A DNA stretch of 64,000 nucleotides, from the NCBI GenBank assembly GCA_037951105.1, contig JBAMJV010003083.1, positions 123,869 through 187,868 on the forward strand. Direction: 5' to 3'. The notes under the pieces were generated by a model that made no database searches, was not told where the DNA came from, and worked only from the letters and a program-made list of their open reading frames with translations. Shown piece after piece: positions 52,301-58,562 of the stretch. Origin of the DNA: Echinarachnius parma (lineage: Eukaryota; Echinodermata; Echinoidea; Clypeasteroida; Echinarachniidae). Positions within the stretch are counted from its first letter, which is position 1. The number at the start of each line of letters is the position of its first letter. A program made the translations under genes and the position numbers.

Positions 52301-53311
52301 ACCCAAACTGACTGGTTTAAATAGAATTGATGAATGGGGAACTAAAACAGACCTGAACACTTTCTGTGGAGCAATAGGGAAGGCATAAGGCAGTGATATT
52401 AGCTCACTTATGCAGGCATCAACGTAAAGCCTGGACCCACCCTCCTCAGAGGTCGAAAAATATCGACGTCGATTCGACGCCGAAGCCCAAGGTCAATATA
52501 TTGTTATAGTGTAGTCCTTAAGTTGTTTTTTTATAATTGGGTGAAGCCTGACCTATAAAGTTGATGAAAGGTGAAGCTTTGACGAGCAGTTTTTGTTTTC
52601 TGGTGATGTGACATCGAATCCGCGCCGAAAATATGTCAAAGTCATGGAGTTTCAAACAATTATCAATGTCAATGACAATTTTTCCAGAATGCATGCATCG
52701 TAATCACATCACGAACGACTGGTATTCTTTTATACAGCAGAGGCTACAAAACCCGGCCGGGGGTGGAACCCGGCCAGTAAAATGACAGCGATGACTTTAA
52801 AATTAGATTAGCCGAAAATGCACAACATGTGTACAGTGGTCAAGCTTCAGACCTGGTGAAAACTGAAAAGTGAAGCCTCACCTATGGAAATAATTGGTGA
52901 AGACTGGACCTATGTTTTTTGTCAAGTGAAGTGGTGGTGAAATCCTGACCTTAAAATAATTGGCTCAGGTGAAGAAAGGTGATGACCTGAGGAGGGTGGG
53001 TCTAGGCTTCAAATTGATGCCTGATCAGAACTATAGTGCACCACAGAACATTCAGTTAATAAGTCATCACACATTAACATTATCATCTTAACTCGTTGAG
53101 GACTGGTCACCAGTATACTTGGGCAGGGATGTATGTTAAATGAGTATAATAACAAAATCAAACTGTCTTCAACAGGTTAAAATAAGTTAGATAACATGTA
53201 GACACCTCCTCCTCCCTCCATTACAATCTGTTGTCTTCTTACCGGGCTAGCAGCACCCTCCTCTGTGCCCTCTGCTCGCCCCTGCATCAGGTTGGACATG
53301 CGCCCCCACAT
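15095..53311 (-). CDS. GOLGB1: Giantin (golgin subfamily B member 1), 23 coding exons
   Basis: Very long coiled-coil protein anchored in Golgi membranes by its C-terminus; the family tethers vesicles and cisternae. Coding exons, minus strand 5' to 3': 53311-53243, 52094-51810, 51421-51191, 50555-50433, 47986-47807, 43241-42984, 42163-41969, 40535-39576, 37245-37128, 36288-36137, 34719-34534, 31358-31208, 30744-30326, 29894-25110, 24733-23725, 23112-22605, 22147-22043, 21710-21527, 20601-20477, 19345-19288, 18116-17912, 16030-15976, 15203-15095. All junctions are GT..AG and phases agree; total 10,470 nt, 3,489 residues. Residues 64-76 (LLGQLKDMIRQKD) and 88-100 (KVKLQAKAKIATL) match the N-terminal motif of vertebrate giantin. 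The C-terminus matches in three parts: a QRLFAEEAL-type coil, a basic SKLRRCFKGRG stretch, and a membrane segment at about 3469-3487 followed by only two residues. Nearly everything between is heptad-rich. The assignment rests on remembered family sequence; exon 11's donor is the least certain junction. Confidence 0.93.
15460..15497. repeat. (AT)n microsatellite in giantin intron 22
   Basis: About 15 AT units near 15,465-15,496. Confidence 0.9.
15976..16030 (-). CDS. GOLGB1: Giantin exon 22 (basic pre-anchor stretch)
   Basis: 55 nt, phase 1 to 2, acceptor GTACAG, donor AGAGG/GTGAGT. Only the frame set by exon 21 is both open and sensible: RHGNTLASKLRRCFKGRG. This fits the basic WKRVLRSLCHSR stretch just before the membrane anchor of vertebrate giantin. 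Confidence 0.9.
16368..16465. mobile_element. 98-bp palindrome with GGGCGTCGAT ends, copy 2 (giantin intron 21)
   Basis: GGGCGTCGATCTGTCATTGA to TACGTAAGTATCGACGCTC; inverse of 57594-57694. Confidence 0.82.
16770..17473. repeat. 54-bp minisatellite, 13 copies, in giantin intron 21
   Basis: Thirteen units of 54 bp. A 54-bp unit without stops leaves two long minus-strand frames open (306 and 239 codons), which are by-products. Variant units recur in blocks of six and five (a unit with CACCTTCAC followed by several with CACCTTCAG), so blocks were duplicated as well as single units. Confidence 0.95.
17912..18116 (-). CDS. GOLGB1: Giantin exon 21 (last coil)
   Basis: 205 nt, phase 0 to 1, acceptor TTTCAG, donor CTCA/GTAAGT. 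Encodes ASLQYEQEQRLFAEEALNN, matching LLEEERDQRVAAENAL near the end of human giantin. A non-coiled stretch follows with an acidic DSDDEE patch and Gln/Pro. Confidence 0.93.
18266..18878. mobile_element. Probable inverted-repeat element (giantin intron 20)
   Basis: Ends TTAAAGGGAGT and ACTCCCTTTAA; about 613 bp with a CpG-rich middle. A single copy in this window. Confidence 0.6.
19159..19238. mobile_element. 80-bp palindromic element family I, copy 2
   Basis: TTAACCCCTTCACCACGGG to GTAGGGTACGGGTTAA, 50 bases downstream of giantin exon 20. Confidence 0.72.
19288..19345 (-). CDS. GOLGB1: Giantin exon 20
   Basis: 58 nt, phase 2 to 0, acceptor TTTAG, donor GAG/GTAGTA. Encodes LEIVEHERTKLARECAQVE, too short to be seen as a separate ORF. 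The phase fits on both sides. A transposable element with perfect ends begins 62 bases upstream (19407). Confidence 0.86.
19407..20053. mobile_element. Inverted-repeat element family D, copy 1 (giantin intron 19)
   Basis: Ends TACCGTAAATCTCCGTGTAT and ATACACGGAGATTTACGGTA are perfect complements. About 647 bp, non-coding. Confidence 0.92.
20477..20601 (-). CDS. GOLGB1: Giantin exon 19 (Gln/Pro-rich linker)
   Basis: 125 nt, phase 0 to 2, acceptor TATCAG, donor AACA/GTAAGT. Encodes VEEAPMVQEEAMVQRSAPSQ, then NLMAIPQPTHQSQEQITSL. It is not coiled; vertebrate giantin also has a proline-containing break before its last coil (inferred equivalence). Confidence 0.85.
20674..21002. mobile_element. 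Inverted-repeat element family H, copy 1 (giantin intron 18)
   Basis: Ends AAGGGATCTAGTAAC and GTTACTAGATCCCTTT; shares its interior with 37974-38352. Confidence 0.85.
21183..21245 (-). pseudogene. Decayed copy of the 3' end of giantin exon 18
   Basis: Reads KNDCMLHIEDNQVNISN followed by GTAAGG, against KDALMLQIEDSQANISKIM and GTAACA in exon 18. The donor is kept. Further upstream toward 21,440 the match fades. Confidence 0.7.
21527..21710 (-). CDS. GOLGB1: Giantin exon 18
   Basis: 184 nt, phase 2 to 0, acceptor TTACAG, donor ATG/GTAACA. Encodes CETLTQRVAGLVEERNSLKV to MLQIEDSQANISKIM. The ISGLQNDKDALM stretch resembles the repeated SSLQNDRDRLL motif near the C-terminus of vertebrate giantin. 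Decayed copies of both exon ends flank it. Confidence 0.9.
21822..21878 (-). pseudogene. Decayed copy of the 5' end of giantin exon 18
   Basis: Reads CETLTQWMVVVEES, against CETLTQRVAGLVEER at the start of exon 18, about 150 bases upstream of it. The acceptor AG has been lost. Confidence 0.65.
22043..22147 (-). CDS. GOLGB1: Giantin exon 17
   Basis: 105 nt, phase 2 to 2, acceptor GATAG, donor TCAG/GTAGGA. Encodes LQQLQDSEQRMREDLARS to GMHQREI. It is confirmed by phase on both sides and by unbroken coil. Confidence 0.88.
22605..23112 (-). CDS. GOLGB1: Giantin exon 16
   Basis: 508 nt, phase 1 to 2, acceptor CGCCAG, donor AAAG/GTGCAG. Encodes ATEGAQHLRQDKMLLEHRLA to LEQQLQQHGTVDE. Confidence 0.92.
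23725..24733 (-). CDS. GOLGB1: Giantin exon 15
   Basis: 1,009 nt, phase 0 to 1, acceptor TATAG, donor ACAG/GTATGT. Coil from LTKLRDALTKEQ to EDLQAQLFELT. Ends with the first base of a Gly codon completed by exon 16. Confidence 0.93.
25110..29894 (-). CDS. GOLGB1: Giantin exon 14 (giant 4.8-kb coiled-coil exon)
   Basis: 1,595 codons with no stop, phase 0 to 0, acceptor AACAG, donor GAA/GTAAGT. Almost unbroken heptad coil with short breaks, for example an Ala run next to acidic residues at about 26,390-26,440. A KLRYGKLLTKAKDMKTK basic stretch occurs near 26,530. Near its end (25,235-25,420) a 14-residue unit of the type LQERQRELVEENEN repeats four times. Human giantin also carries most of its length in very large exons (known of the family). 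Confidence 0.95.
30326..30744 (-). CDS. GOLGB1: Giantin exon 13 (about 40-residue internal repeat)
   Basis: 419 nt, phase 1 to 0, acceptor TTGCAG, donor GAG/GTGGGT. Holds about two and a half copies of a 40-residue unit starting M-E-R-E-K-E-E-L-M-K-R-L and closing with LEQTRSQLEQ or LDQTRSQLEQ; the last copy is cut short. The repeat is also clear in the DNA (30420-30680), so it is a recent in-frame duplication within the coil. Confidence 0.9.
31208..31358 (-). CDS. GOLGB1: Giantin exon 12
   Basis: 151 nt, phase 0 to 1, acceptor CTTCAG, donor GATG/GTAGGC. Encodes AEQEEKTSSLQALLDETSSR to QLEEEKD. Confidence 0.9.
32897..33706. mobile_element. Inverted-repeat element family C, copy 1 (giantin intron 11)
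   Basis: Ends TCGTCGCTGGGCAATAAAAA and TTTTAATTGCCCAGCGACGA; the motif GGGCAAnnAAAAGGACAAA recurs inside. Non-coding. Confidence 0.88.
33881..34413. mobile_element. Inverted-repeat element family D, copy 2 (giantin intron 11)
   Basis: Ends TACCGTAAAACTCCGTGTAT and GAGTTTTACGGTA. Flanked by repeated TATGTAAAAAGGTAAACATG-like segments on both sides, in tandem on the right. Confidence 0.9.
34534..34719 (-). CDS. GOLGB1: Giantin exon 11 (donor uncertain)
   Basis: 62 codons, phase 0 to 0, acceptor GTACAG. Encodes NQVIHDSVMQGQISDLTAEV to YKAAQSHM. I set the end at CACATG/GTCAGC because it keeps the phase needed by exon 12, but this donor is weak. The reading frame stays open for about 29 further codons. 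A transposable element sits just downstream in the intron (33881-34413). Confidence 0.72.
35263..35827. mobile_element. Inverted-repeat element family G, copy 2 (giantin intron 10)
   Basis: Same ends in the opposite orientation to copy 1, about 565 bp, within the intron between exons 10 and 11. Confidence 0.85.
35836..36003. mobile_element. Small palindromic element family E, copy 1
   Basis: GGGCCCCCATTGCAGAAAGAG and its complement at the other end, with GCAATCGATTG inside. Others at 40862-41016 and 55930-56112. Confidence 0.85.
36137..36288 (-). CDS. GOLGB1: Giantin exon 10
   Basis: 152 nt, phase 1 to 0, acceptor CCATAG, donor CAG/GTAGGA. Encodes TDEETMRQNKKQILQVEEEK to ELTSHVEQ. Three partial tandem copies of its 5' part and the adjacent intron lie upstream (36416-36840). 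Confidence 0.88.
36416..36840 (-). repeat. Tandem partial copies of giantin exon 10 with its 3' splice site
   Basis: A unit of about 180 bp, made of the 5' part of exon 10 plus about 120 bp of intron, occurs in the gene (36233-36415), again at 36416-36595 and 36596-36782, and as a degraded fragment at 36783-36840. Copies 2 and 3 keep the CCATAG acceptor. Confidence 0.85.
37128..37245 (-). CDS. GOLGB1: Giantin exon 9
   Basis: 118 nt, phase 0 to 1, acceptor GTGCAG, donor CTAG/GTAGGC. Encodes VDALVEEVNALKNQVAELED and on to AQL, with the last codon split. A partial copy lies 120 bases upstream (37321-37390). Confidence 0.88.
37321..37390 (-). pseudogene. Partial copy of giantin exon 9 and its 3' splice site
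   Basis: Lies 120 bases upstream of exon 9. Reads VDALVEEVTGLKN after a CTTCAG acceptor, against VDALVEEVNALKN in the exon; there is no donor. Confidence 0.8.
37391..39575 (-). other. Giantin intron 8 (distal part)
   Basis: Apart from one family H element (37974-38352) it is AT-rich with no exon, repeat or motif I could support. Confidence 0.65.
37974..38352. mobile_element. Inverted-repeat element family H, copy 2 (giantin intron 8)
   Basis: Ends TAAAGGGACTTAGTAAC and GTTACTAGATCCCTTTAA, opposite orientation to copy 1. Confidence 0.85.
39576..40535 (-). CDS. GOLGB1: Giantin exon 8
   Basis: 320 codons, phase 0 to 0, acceptor ATGCAG, donor AGG/GTAAGG. Continuous coil rich in Glu, Lys, Gln and Ala. 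An irregular 7-residue pattern of SE(L/A) units (ARSELETSQSELDSTRAALE) lies near its start. It ends with a basic KLKTQAKNKVKALEEQ stretch that echoes the KLQAKAKIATL motif of exon 2. Confidence 0.92.
40606..40684. mobile_element. 79-bp palindromic element family I, copy 1
   Basis: TTAACCCATTCCCTAC at one end and GTAGGGAACAGGTTAA at the other. Relatives at 19159-19238 and 52217-52298. Confidence 0.8.
40862..41016. mobile_element. Small palindromic element family E, copy 2
   Basis: Ends GTTGCAGAAAGAGATACAAT and CTCTTTCTGCAACAGGGCC; about 155 bp, in giantin intron 7. Confidence 0.85.
41208..41949. mobile_element. 742-bp inverted-repeat element family J (giantin intron 7)
   Basis: Perfect 18-bp ends CTATAGGGCAATTCCACG and complement. 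TCCTTCCGTTACCG occurs three times in one direction (41554, 41740, 41920). Ends 19 bases from the donor of exon 7. Confidence 0.92.
41969..42163 (-). CDS. GOLGB1: Giantin exon 7
   Basis: 65 codons, phase 0 to 0, acceptor GTGCAG, donor AAT/GTAAGG. Encodes RLEQRCEEAEENLEAKVRM to MQEQFVDN. A 742-bp transposable element ends only 19 bases inside the downstream intron. A decayed copy of the exon lies upstream at 42395-42490. Confidence 0.9.
42395..42490 (-). pseudogene. Decayed copy of giantin exon 7
   Basis: After a TTGCAG acceptor it reads KIEQYFQEIVKNMKSKVQ, IINKLQTEAVE, against RLEQRCEEAEENLEAKVR, MIDMLQTEVGE. About 320 bases upstream of the exon. Open for over 30 codons but without a clear donor. 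Confidence 0.75.
42984..43241 (-). CDS. GOLGB1: Giantin exon 6
   Basis: 86 codons, phase 0 to 0, acceptor GTTACAG, donor AAG/GTAATT. Starts VIQEECVQKDKVIEDLNK and continues as coil to GQEIK. Three decaying copies of its 5' end lie upstream at 43262-43590. Confidence 0.9.
43262..43590 (-). repeat. Three decaying tandem copies of the 5' end of giantin exon 6
   Basis: Period about 110 bp. Nearest copy: acceptor TTGCAG, VIQEECVQKDKAIKDL, then a frameshift. Second: VHRGECLQNDKAIKDLNKVL after TAGTAG. Third, near 43,500-43,590, is barely recognisable. Divergence rises with distance from the exon. Confidence 0.85.
43598..47329. mobile_element. 3.73-kb element with 33-bp terminal inverted repeats (giantin intron 5)
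   Basis: Ends 43598-43630 and 47297-47329 are perfect 33-base complements (starting ATATGGTCGATTCCAACG). No ORF over about 80 codons, so non-autonomous. About ten copies of a motif with core CCTACGAAT, in both orientations, lie in its outer thirds and none in the middle. Confidence 0.92.
47807..47986 (-). CDS. GOLGB1: Giantin exon 5
   Basis: 60 codons, phase 0 to 0, donor AAG/GTAAGG. Encodes RMLQEEETKSREVLEQLVRK and further coil. Its 3' splice site (ATGTAG/AGGATG) is the last unit of a 50-bp tandem array that carries seven more copies of the same site upstream (see 47987-48375). Confidence 0.9.
47987..48375 (-). repeat. 50-bp minisatellite carrying seven copies of the exon 5 acceptor
   Basis: Seven units (phase marked by CATCCTCTAC at 48031, 48081, 48131, 48181, 48231, 48283, 48333) continue the eighth, real copy at 47981. 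Each contains AATGTAG/AGGATGTTAC on the minus strand, the acceptor plus the first codons of exon 5. If a copy were used as the acceptor, the frame would meet TAA after 14 codons. Confidence 0.95.
49251..49734. mobile_element. Foldback element in giantin intron 4
   Basis: TGGCCCAAATTGTCATCAGT at one end against ACTGATGAGAATTTGGGCCA at the other; complementary arms of about 165 bases, with CAGTCAATCCCTCTAGTTCT and its complement inside. Confidence 0.88.
49782..50338. mobile_element. Inverted-repeat element family C, copy 2 (giantin intron 4)
   Basis: Same ends as copy 1 in reverse orientation but shorter (557 bp). Lies 94 bases from exon 4. Confidence 0.88.
50433..50555 (-). CDS. GOLGB1: Giantin exon 4
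   Basis: 41 codons, phase 0 to 0, acceptor ATTAG, donor GAG/GTTAG. Starts EKEKMIEKRDAMLEAV; the middle (GGAAVVMDTAPTTQ) breaks the coil. A transposable element (49782-50338) ends 94 bases downstream of the donor. Confidence 0.88.
51191..51421 (-). CDS. GOLGB1: Giantin exon 3
   Basis: 77 codons, phase 0 to 0, acceptor TTGTAG, donor CAG/GTAAC. Starts DGETEEASSRGK and then runs as charged coiled coil (KKKFDESEKALAESKKKQTE, then RIRECEQRINELEEQ). Confidence 0.9.
51608..51803. repeat. Imperfect (ATC)n microsatellite in giantin intron 2
   Basis: CAT/ATC-rich DNA directly downstream of exon 2's donor (51809). Confidence 0.9.
51810..52094 (-). CDS. GOLGB1: Giantin exon 2 (conserved N-terminal motif)
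   Basis: 95 codons, phase 0 to 0, acceptor CCACAG, donor AAG/GTAAC. Residues 24-53 are a low-complexity Ser/Thr/Asp/Ala stretch with a near repeat (SPGDASF, SAGDASF). Coiled coil follows, with LLGQLKDMIRQKD and KVKLQAKAKIATL. Vertebrate giantin has VVELKDIIRQKD and KKLKLHAKAKLTSL at the same place, so this exon is the main evidence for identity at the N-terminus. Confidence 0.93.
52217..52298. mobile_element. 82-bp palindromic element family I, copy 3
   Basis: CAACCCGTTGCTTACGGG to GAAGGGAACGGGTTAA, in giantin intron 1. Confidence 0.75.
52414..53022. mobile_element. Inverted-repeat element in giantin intron 1
   Basis: Ends contain CCTGGACCCACCCTCCTCAG and CTGAGGAGGGTGGGTCTAGG, within a longer imperfect match (GGCATCAA, TTGATGCC). 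Confidence 0.87.
53243..53311 (-). CDS. GOLGB1: Giantin exon 1 (start codon)
   Basis: Begins at ATG 53311 in a good context (ACC before ATG); an in-frame TGA lies 33 bases upstream, so this is the first usable start. Encodes 23 residues beginning MWGRMSNLMQ, a short head like the MLSRLSGLA head of vertebrate giantin. Ends CCCG/GTAAG, phase 0. An AG at 53345-53344 could be a 3' splice site joining a noncoding upstream exon. Confidence 0.85.
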
Positions 53312-54600
53312 GGTGACCTGGTGGCAGTCCTCCTCGCCTGGTCACTGTAGTTCTTGGTCACTCAATCTAGGAATGCAATATAAAGAACATGTATGCCATC
53401 TTTATCTTCAGAGTTTAATTGTTAGGATGGGCAAACAAATTTGGAAATATTTGGAAAAAATTGCAGATGCACACTGAACAAGTACCCTACTGCACAATGG
53501 CACTTGCAGTTATAAATTATAAGTTGGGAGCCTGTGTGGCTAATATTGGGATAGTGATAGCTGTTATAGATTGCGGTACGATTACTTAGATTAGGATTTG
53601 GAGACAAACCAGGCAGAGATGCCTGGAGAGGACTCGTCTGCAGTCTGCACTGGCCGGGCTTGATTCCGGAGCACACCGCTGGGCCCCAGCTAGTGAGGGG
53701 AGCATCGTGGATTTGACTTTATACAGGGCGGCCAAAAATAAAAACTACACAACCATTTTCCATTGGAAAAGACACCCCTATCCGTTACCCTATTTTGTTA
53801 CTCTATTTGGGGAAGTGCCCCGTTCCGTTTTTTTTTTTTTTTTTGGGGGGGGGGGGGGGGGGCCACCCTGTACATTGAAGGTACTTTTTGTACGAGTGTA
53901 TACATACATGATTCGGGTGATTGATTGGCCGAGTGTGCGATGCGATGTGCTTAAGTTTAGTAACTTAAGAATTAAGGCTTAATTTAAGCCTATATTAACA
54001 AGTATAAAGGCTTTAGTCTTAGAATTAGACTTAGTTCAAATTACACTTTTCAGTTTGACCAATCATAATCATGATAATACTTATTATCTATATGTAGCAA
54101 ACCGTTACATGAGCAACACACATGTATGTTAGATCTAGGCATAAAACTATAAAATGTGTTCATTTTGTTCGGAAATGCAGTTGAGAGTTGCTAATTGCTG
54201 GACAGCGTCACAGGATTGGAACGGCTAGCTCCAGCTAGGCCAGAGGAGCGGCGCAGGTACACGGACCGATATGGCTCCTACTGGCTACGTGTGAAGCTAA
54301 GAAAAAATACGTTTATTATCATCTACCGCAAATATTTCTGAACAAACAATCATTAATATTGTTGCCACAATAATTACCTTTCACGGTGTTATGTTTATAT
54401 GGAAACCATCATTCTGAGTCACTGAAAAAAGCGAAGATTAAGATGTAGAGTTCGGAGTATTCGTCGTAGTTAGGAAGCGCAGTCGTCGGACACGTATGAT
54501 TATTTATTTATGTTTGTGAATGTCGCCACCAACGCCGGTATACAATACAACTAAAGTCAAACCTGGCCGAAATATCACCGAAAAAATTTTTCTCCATGGA
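53312..54600 (-). promoter_or_regulatory. Giantin 5' UTR and promoter region (approximate)
   Basis: Upstream of exon 1. A possible 5' UTR exon could end at AAAG/GTAATT (about 54,380 on the minus strand) and splice to the AG at 53345-53344; this is inference. The region from 54,180 to 54,550 is richer in CpG than its surroundings and is free of recognised transposable elements. No TATA box was identified. Confidence 0.35.
53722..53875. mobile_element. Family B element, deleted internally
   Basis: TACAGGGCGGCC at the left and GGCCACCCTGTA at the right; the inner part is only the distal half of the family B sequence, with a G-run. Confidence 0.65.
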
Positions 54601-54676
54601 TAGGAGTATTTTATTTAATTTCGATGTTTTCTTAACATGTGTATATAAATTACATAAGGGAAACAAGAATAGTGGA

Positions 54677-54817
54677 CACATAGACAGGTGACCACTGTAG
54701 ACAGATGATCACTATTGACAGATGATTATTGATAACACTGTTTATCCCTGCAGATAGTGTTATGGAACCTGTCAATAGTGATCATCTGTCTAGTGGCGAT
54801 CACCTGTCTATGTCAAC
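54677..54817. mobile_element. Palindromic element upstream of giantin
   Basis: ATAGACAGGTGACCACTG and GATGATCACTATTGACAG face their complements across an ACACTGTTTATCCC centre. Confidence 0.82.
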
Positions 54818-54842
54818 TATTCTATAGATTATAGGCAGATTG

Positions 54843-55313
54843 AATAGGCGTACCCAAGGGGGTGGAGGGGGGGGGGGGTCAACCTCCCCCCCCCCTTTGA
54901 TGAAAAAAGGGCTGTTTTAAGTGGTCTCGACCATCATAACCAATTGGCTCAGGCCCTGAAAACCAAGTGGTCAAGTGGTCAAAATTGTTGGCAGATCTCG
55001 GACTCGGCTTTGAAAATTCTTGACGGACACCCCTGGCCACCCCCCCCCCCCCCCCTCAAAAAAATCTTCACCGACACCCCCCACGAAAAATGTTGATGGG
55101 CGACCCCCCCCCCCCTCGAACAATCTTTACCGACACCCCCCTTAAAAAATACTTCACCGACACCCCCCCCCCTCAAAAATTCATCACCGACACCCCCCTC
55201 CTCAAAAATACTTCACCGACGACACCCCCCCCCCCCCTCAAAAATGTTGGTCAACGAAATAACCTACCCCCTCCCCCCGCCCCCCTTTGAAAACACCCTG
55301 GGTACGCCAGTGT
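54843..55313. mobile_element. Element with TAGGCGTACCC ends and CACCGACACCCC tandem repeat
   Basis: TAGGCGTACCCAAGGG left, CCCTGGGTACGCC right. Inside (55019-55250) a 24-35-bp unit with CTTCACCGACACCCCCC recurs about six times. Confidence 0.78.
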
Positions 55314-55326
55314 GCAGATTGGCTGC

Positions 55327-55620
55327 TATACAGGGTGGCTCCAAACAAACGGAACAGGCCACTTCCCAAAATAAAGTAACAAAATGATTATGTCCATCGG
55401 ATATGAAAAATCGAATACCAAGAACAGTCATTTTGGTCGTGTAGTTTTTGTTTTAGGGCGCTGTGAGTGACACCATGTCAGTTTCCCATTTTTGTCAATT
55501 TTTACCAAGTCGGTGTCGGATAAATTGCACTTACTGCCCGTCATAGCATCGAACAATGAGCAATACGCGCGCCATTGTTAGTGTGCATTCAGCTGTGTGC
55601 TGCGGAAAATGGGCATAGTT
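55327..55620. mobile_element. Family B element, half copy
   Basis: Begins TACAGGGTGGCTCC and follows family B to GGGCATAGTTGTTCG, where it stops. Confidence 0.65.
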
Positions 55621-55929
55621 GTTCGTTCCTTTTTCGATCCCTTTATCACCGGAAAATATATAGAGGAGAAATGTCAAGGTAAACTGAACGTCCGTTAACA
55701 AAATAGGAAGGTTGGACAAAAGAGGGTCAAAATGTTCGATTAAAACAAGCTAGGTTTGAGCAAAACTCCATCAAGCATTTTTTTAAATAACACAAAGCTA
55801 TGCGTTATGATAGTTTTAGAGGTCGTTTACTTTGTCCATATCTTGAAGGTATCATTCATGTAACATCATTTGACGGGAAGGCAACATGCAATTTCCCTCT
55901 TTATTTATGAGTTTTGACTAAATGCCACT

Positions 55930-56112
55930 GGGACCCGATGCAGAAAGAGACTGTACAATCGATCGTAAGTTATATCTACTGTATACAGTTGTAATTGTAG
56001 GTTAGATCATGTGCTCTAAATGCGCAAATCTGATTGGTTGAAACGCGCAAATGATCTGACTCACAATTAATTGTAACTTACAATCGATTGTATCTCTTTC
56101 TGCAACAGGGCC
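55930..56112. mobile_element. Small palindromic element family E, copy 3
   Basis: Ends GGGACCCGATGCAGAAAGAG and CTCTTTCTGCAACAGGGCC. Confidence 0.83.
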
Positions 56113-57322
56113 AAGAAGTGGTAGCGCTTGCTCGTTTGCCATGAGGGGGACATGATCTAGTAACATTTCACAGGTGTGACATGGTTTAAACAATTACTGC
56201 AGCACAGGTATACGTCTTTCCTTTTAAGCTGGTCTCAAGTTGTGCCATGTACCAATGATAATTCTGCCCCTATGTTTTGCCAATGGATTCAACAAACACT
56301 CAATTCAGCATAACATAAGCCGACCAAACAACATCCAATTACTATATTTTTAATACATTATTATTTATGATTATTATTATTATTTATTCGGCCAAAATTC
56401 AAAACAGTTACAGAGTATACAAAAGTTACAAAATACAAACAATACACAGTCAATAATGAAAGTGAAGGAAAGGGAGAAAAGGGACAGTGTAAGATAACAT
56501 ACTTTTAATAAAAGTAAAAATCAACAAAGACTATACTTTATTCACTAGCTAATTAATGTCTCAAATGATAACATTCAGCACCAATTGTTTATTCGTAAAT
56601 ACAGTGCAAAAATAAGAAGGAAATAATCTGATAAATGTATACACTTTTATACATATTATTACATTTATTATGTGTACAATAATCGCTCATATTGTGGTAT
56701 ACACTATATGGAACTATATTTTTGTCAGTTATAAAGAATTATATAGTTAATACATTATTTGTATATCAACGTTAAAACACAAAAATATAATTCCCGTACA
56801 TCACAGATGTTTCATGACGTGCAAAGTATTTCAGACTGAAACAGTCAACTAGGGTTAAGTTATGATTAATCAAGCGGATTATGATCTTCATTTTCCATCA
56901 AACTTCAACCACAAAAGAAATAAGAAGATTGATTATTTTCAGTATCATAATACACCGTAAAGGGATAGTATAGTTTTGGTCAAACTGAATTTTAGTAACC
57001 AAAACCTGCACCATATTATCTTTACAAACTAATAGTTATAAATCCACAATGCTCCAACGTTAGTAAAACTTACAAACTGCCAAGTAAAATGCATGTTATC
57101 TTTAAAAATAAAAATAAAAGCCGTCAAAACAAAAGAGGGAGATTTCTCAAATCATATTGGTTTCAACCATATTTTATTGTTTTAAATGGGAATGTGATGT
57201 TTGTTAATATAATTATTAAATAGAGAAGTCATCAGCAACTATTTAAAAAAACCTTCATGGTAAAGTTTTGAAAAGGTGTAAGTATTTTATGGATGTTTTC
57301 TTAAATCATCGAATAAATGTGG

Positions 57323-58172
57323 GCATAGGCGTCGATTTCTTCTCGCCATTGGGGGAGATGATACGTCATTTTGACCATCTTTGGCGAGGGAGCGAAGCGA
57401 CAACCCTGCAGCGTGCCCGAGTTTTTATGACTGAAGGGGGGGGGGGATAGGGGCCCCAAAAGCTTTTGGATTTAGCTGTTAAGAAATTGGAAGATTATTA
57501 AGTGCACATTACAAGCATCATGTTATGTGGAGGGCTTTGTCCAAGTATGGATGAACTTTAGCCTGATATAGATACATAGATTGCAACTTGCATGGGCGTC
57601 GATACTTACGTAATACCTATTCATCATGGGGGGATGAATGAATAGATCACCCCCCCCCCCCCTGATGAATGGGTATCAATGACAGATCGACGCCCGTGAT
57701 TGCAAGCATCCTGATGGAACCCTGAATAGAATCAGTCAAGGGATACCCACATAGGAAGCTTATTGGGGGTCCAGTGGGCGGAGCCCCCGGAAGCTTTGGG
57801 ATTTGTAATATCCAGAAAATAATAAAGATGTAAATATGAAATACAGTTAACTATTGTATAGTTAGCTCAATTTTAGTGGGCATAGAGAGAAGTCCTGAAT
57901 GAAACTATTCAACGAGTACAGGGCCGGGACTGGGTCAAATAACCTAAATGGGGGTTCCAGGAGGCGCAGCCCCGGAATTTTTTTTATTTGGGCAGTTTAG
58001 CACTATCAAAATGTGGTTTAAAGAAGACTAAAGTATCAACTTTCACATTATGAATGAGAGGGGGCAATGCTCCTTTATTTTAATGTTATTATATATTTTT
58101 GAACCCCAAATATTGGGGGGGGGGGGGGGGGGATATTATATCCCCCCCCCCCCCCCCCGCCCGGGATCGACG
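57323..58172. mobile_element. Element with GGCGTCGAT ends nested in a family A copy
   Basis: ATAGGCGTCGATTTC left and GGGATCGACGCCCATTT right; G- and C-runs next to the right end. It carries the 101-bp palindrome 57594-57694. Confidence 0.72.
57594..57694. mobile_element. 101-bp palindrome with GGGCGTCGAT ends, copy 1
   Basis: GGGCGTCGATACTTACGTAA to GACAGATCGACGCCC. The same unit, inverted, is at 16368-16465. Confidence 0.82.
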
Positions 58173-58562
58173 CCCATTTTTATTAAATTAAATTTGTTTT
58201 ATCATTAAAATCGTTTGTTCTTCCAAGTATACTATATTATAACATTAAGTTTGTCATTACCTCACGAAGTCATTTCCTGAAGCGCCCTCTAAACCAAAAC
58301 TGTATAATCCTTTTTATATTTTCCAAGGAAATTAACGAAAATAAAGAAAAAGATATAAAGAACTTTAGAAAACAAATATGGAATGCTAGCGAGAAATGTT
58401 AACCAAACCACAGTACTGCTTAGGTATAAATTAAGATATGAATTTCACGTTAATGATAATGATTTTGAAAAAAAAAATATGCATAGTATACAGTACACAT
58501 ACAATGATATATGATGATTTGTGTTTGATTGCTACAAATCAACCTATAAATTCCGTCTCGTC

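Larger units (their letters stand above)
56957..58315 (-). mobile_element. Family A element split by another insertion
   Basis: Left part 56957 to about 57320 and right part about 58175-58315 together make one family A copy. The DNA between them is a separate element with GGCGTCGAT ends. Confidence 0.8.

Noticed and set aside
54979-55290. Open frames rich in Gly or Pro/Thr
   Set aside because: They derive from the CACCGACACCCC tandem repeat and C-runs within a mobile element.
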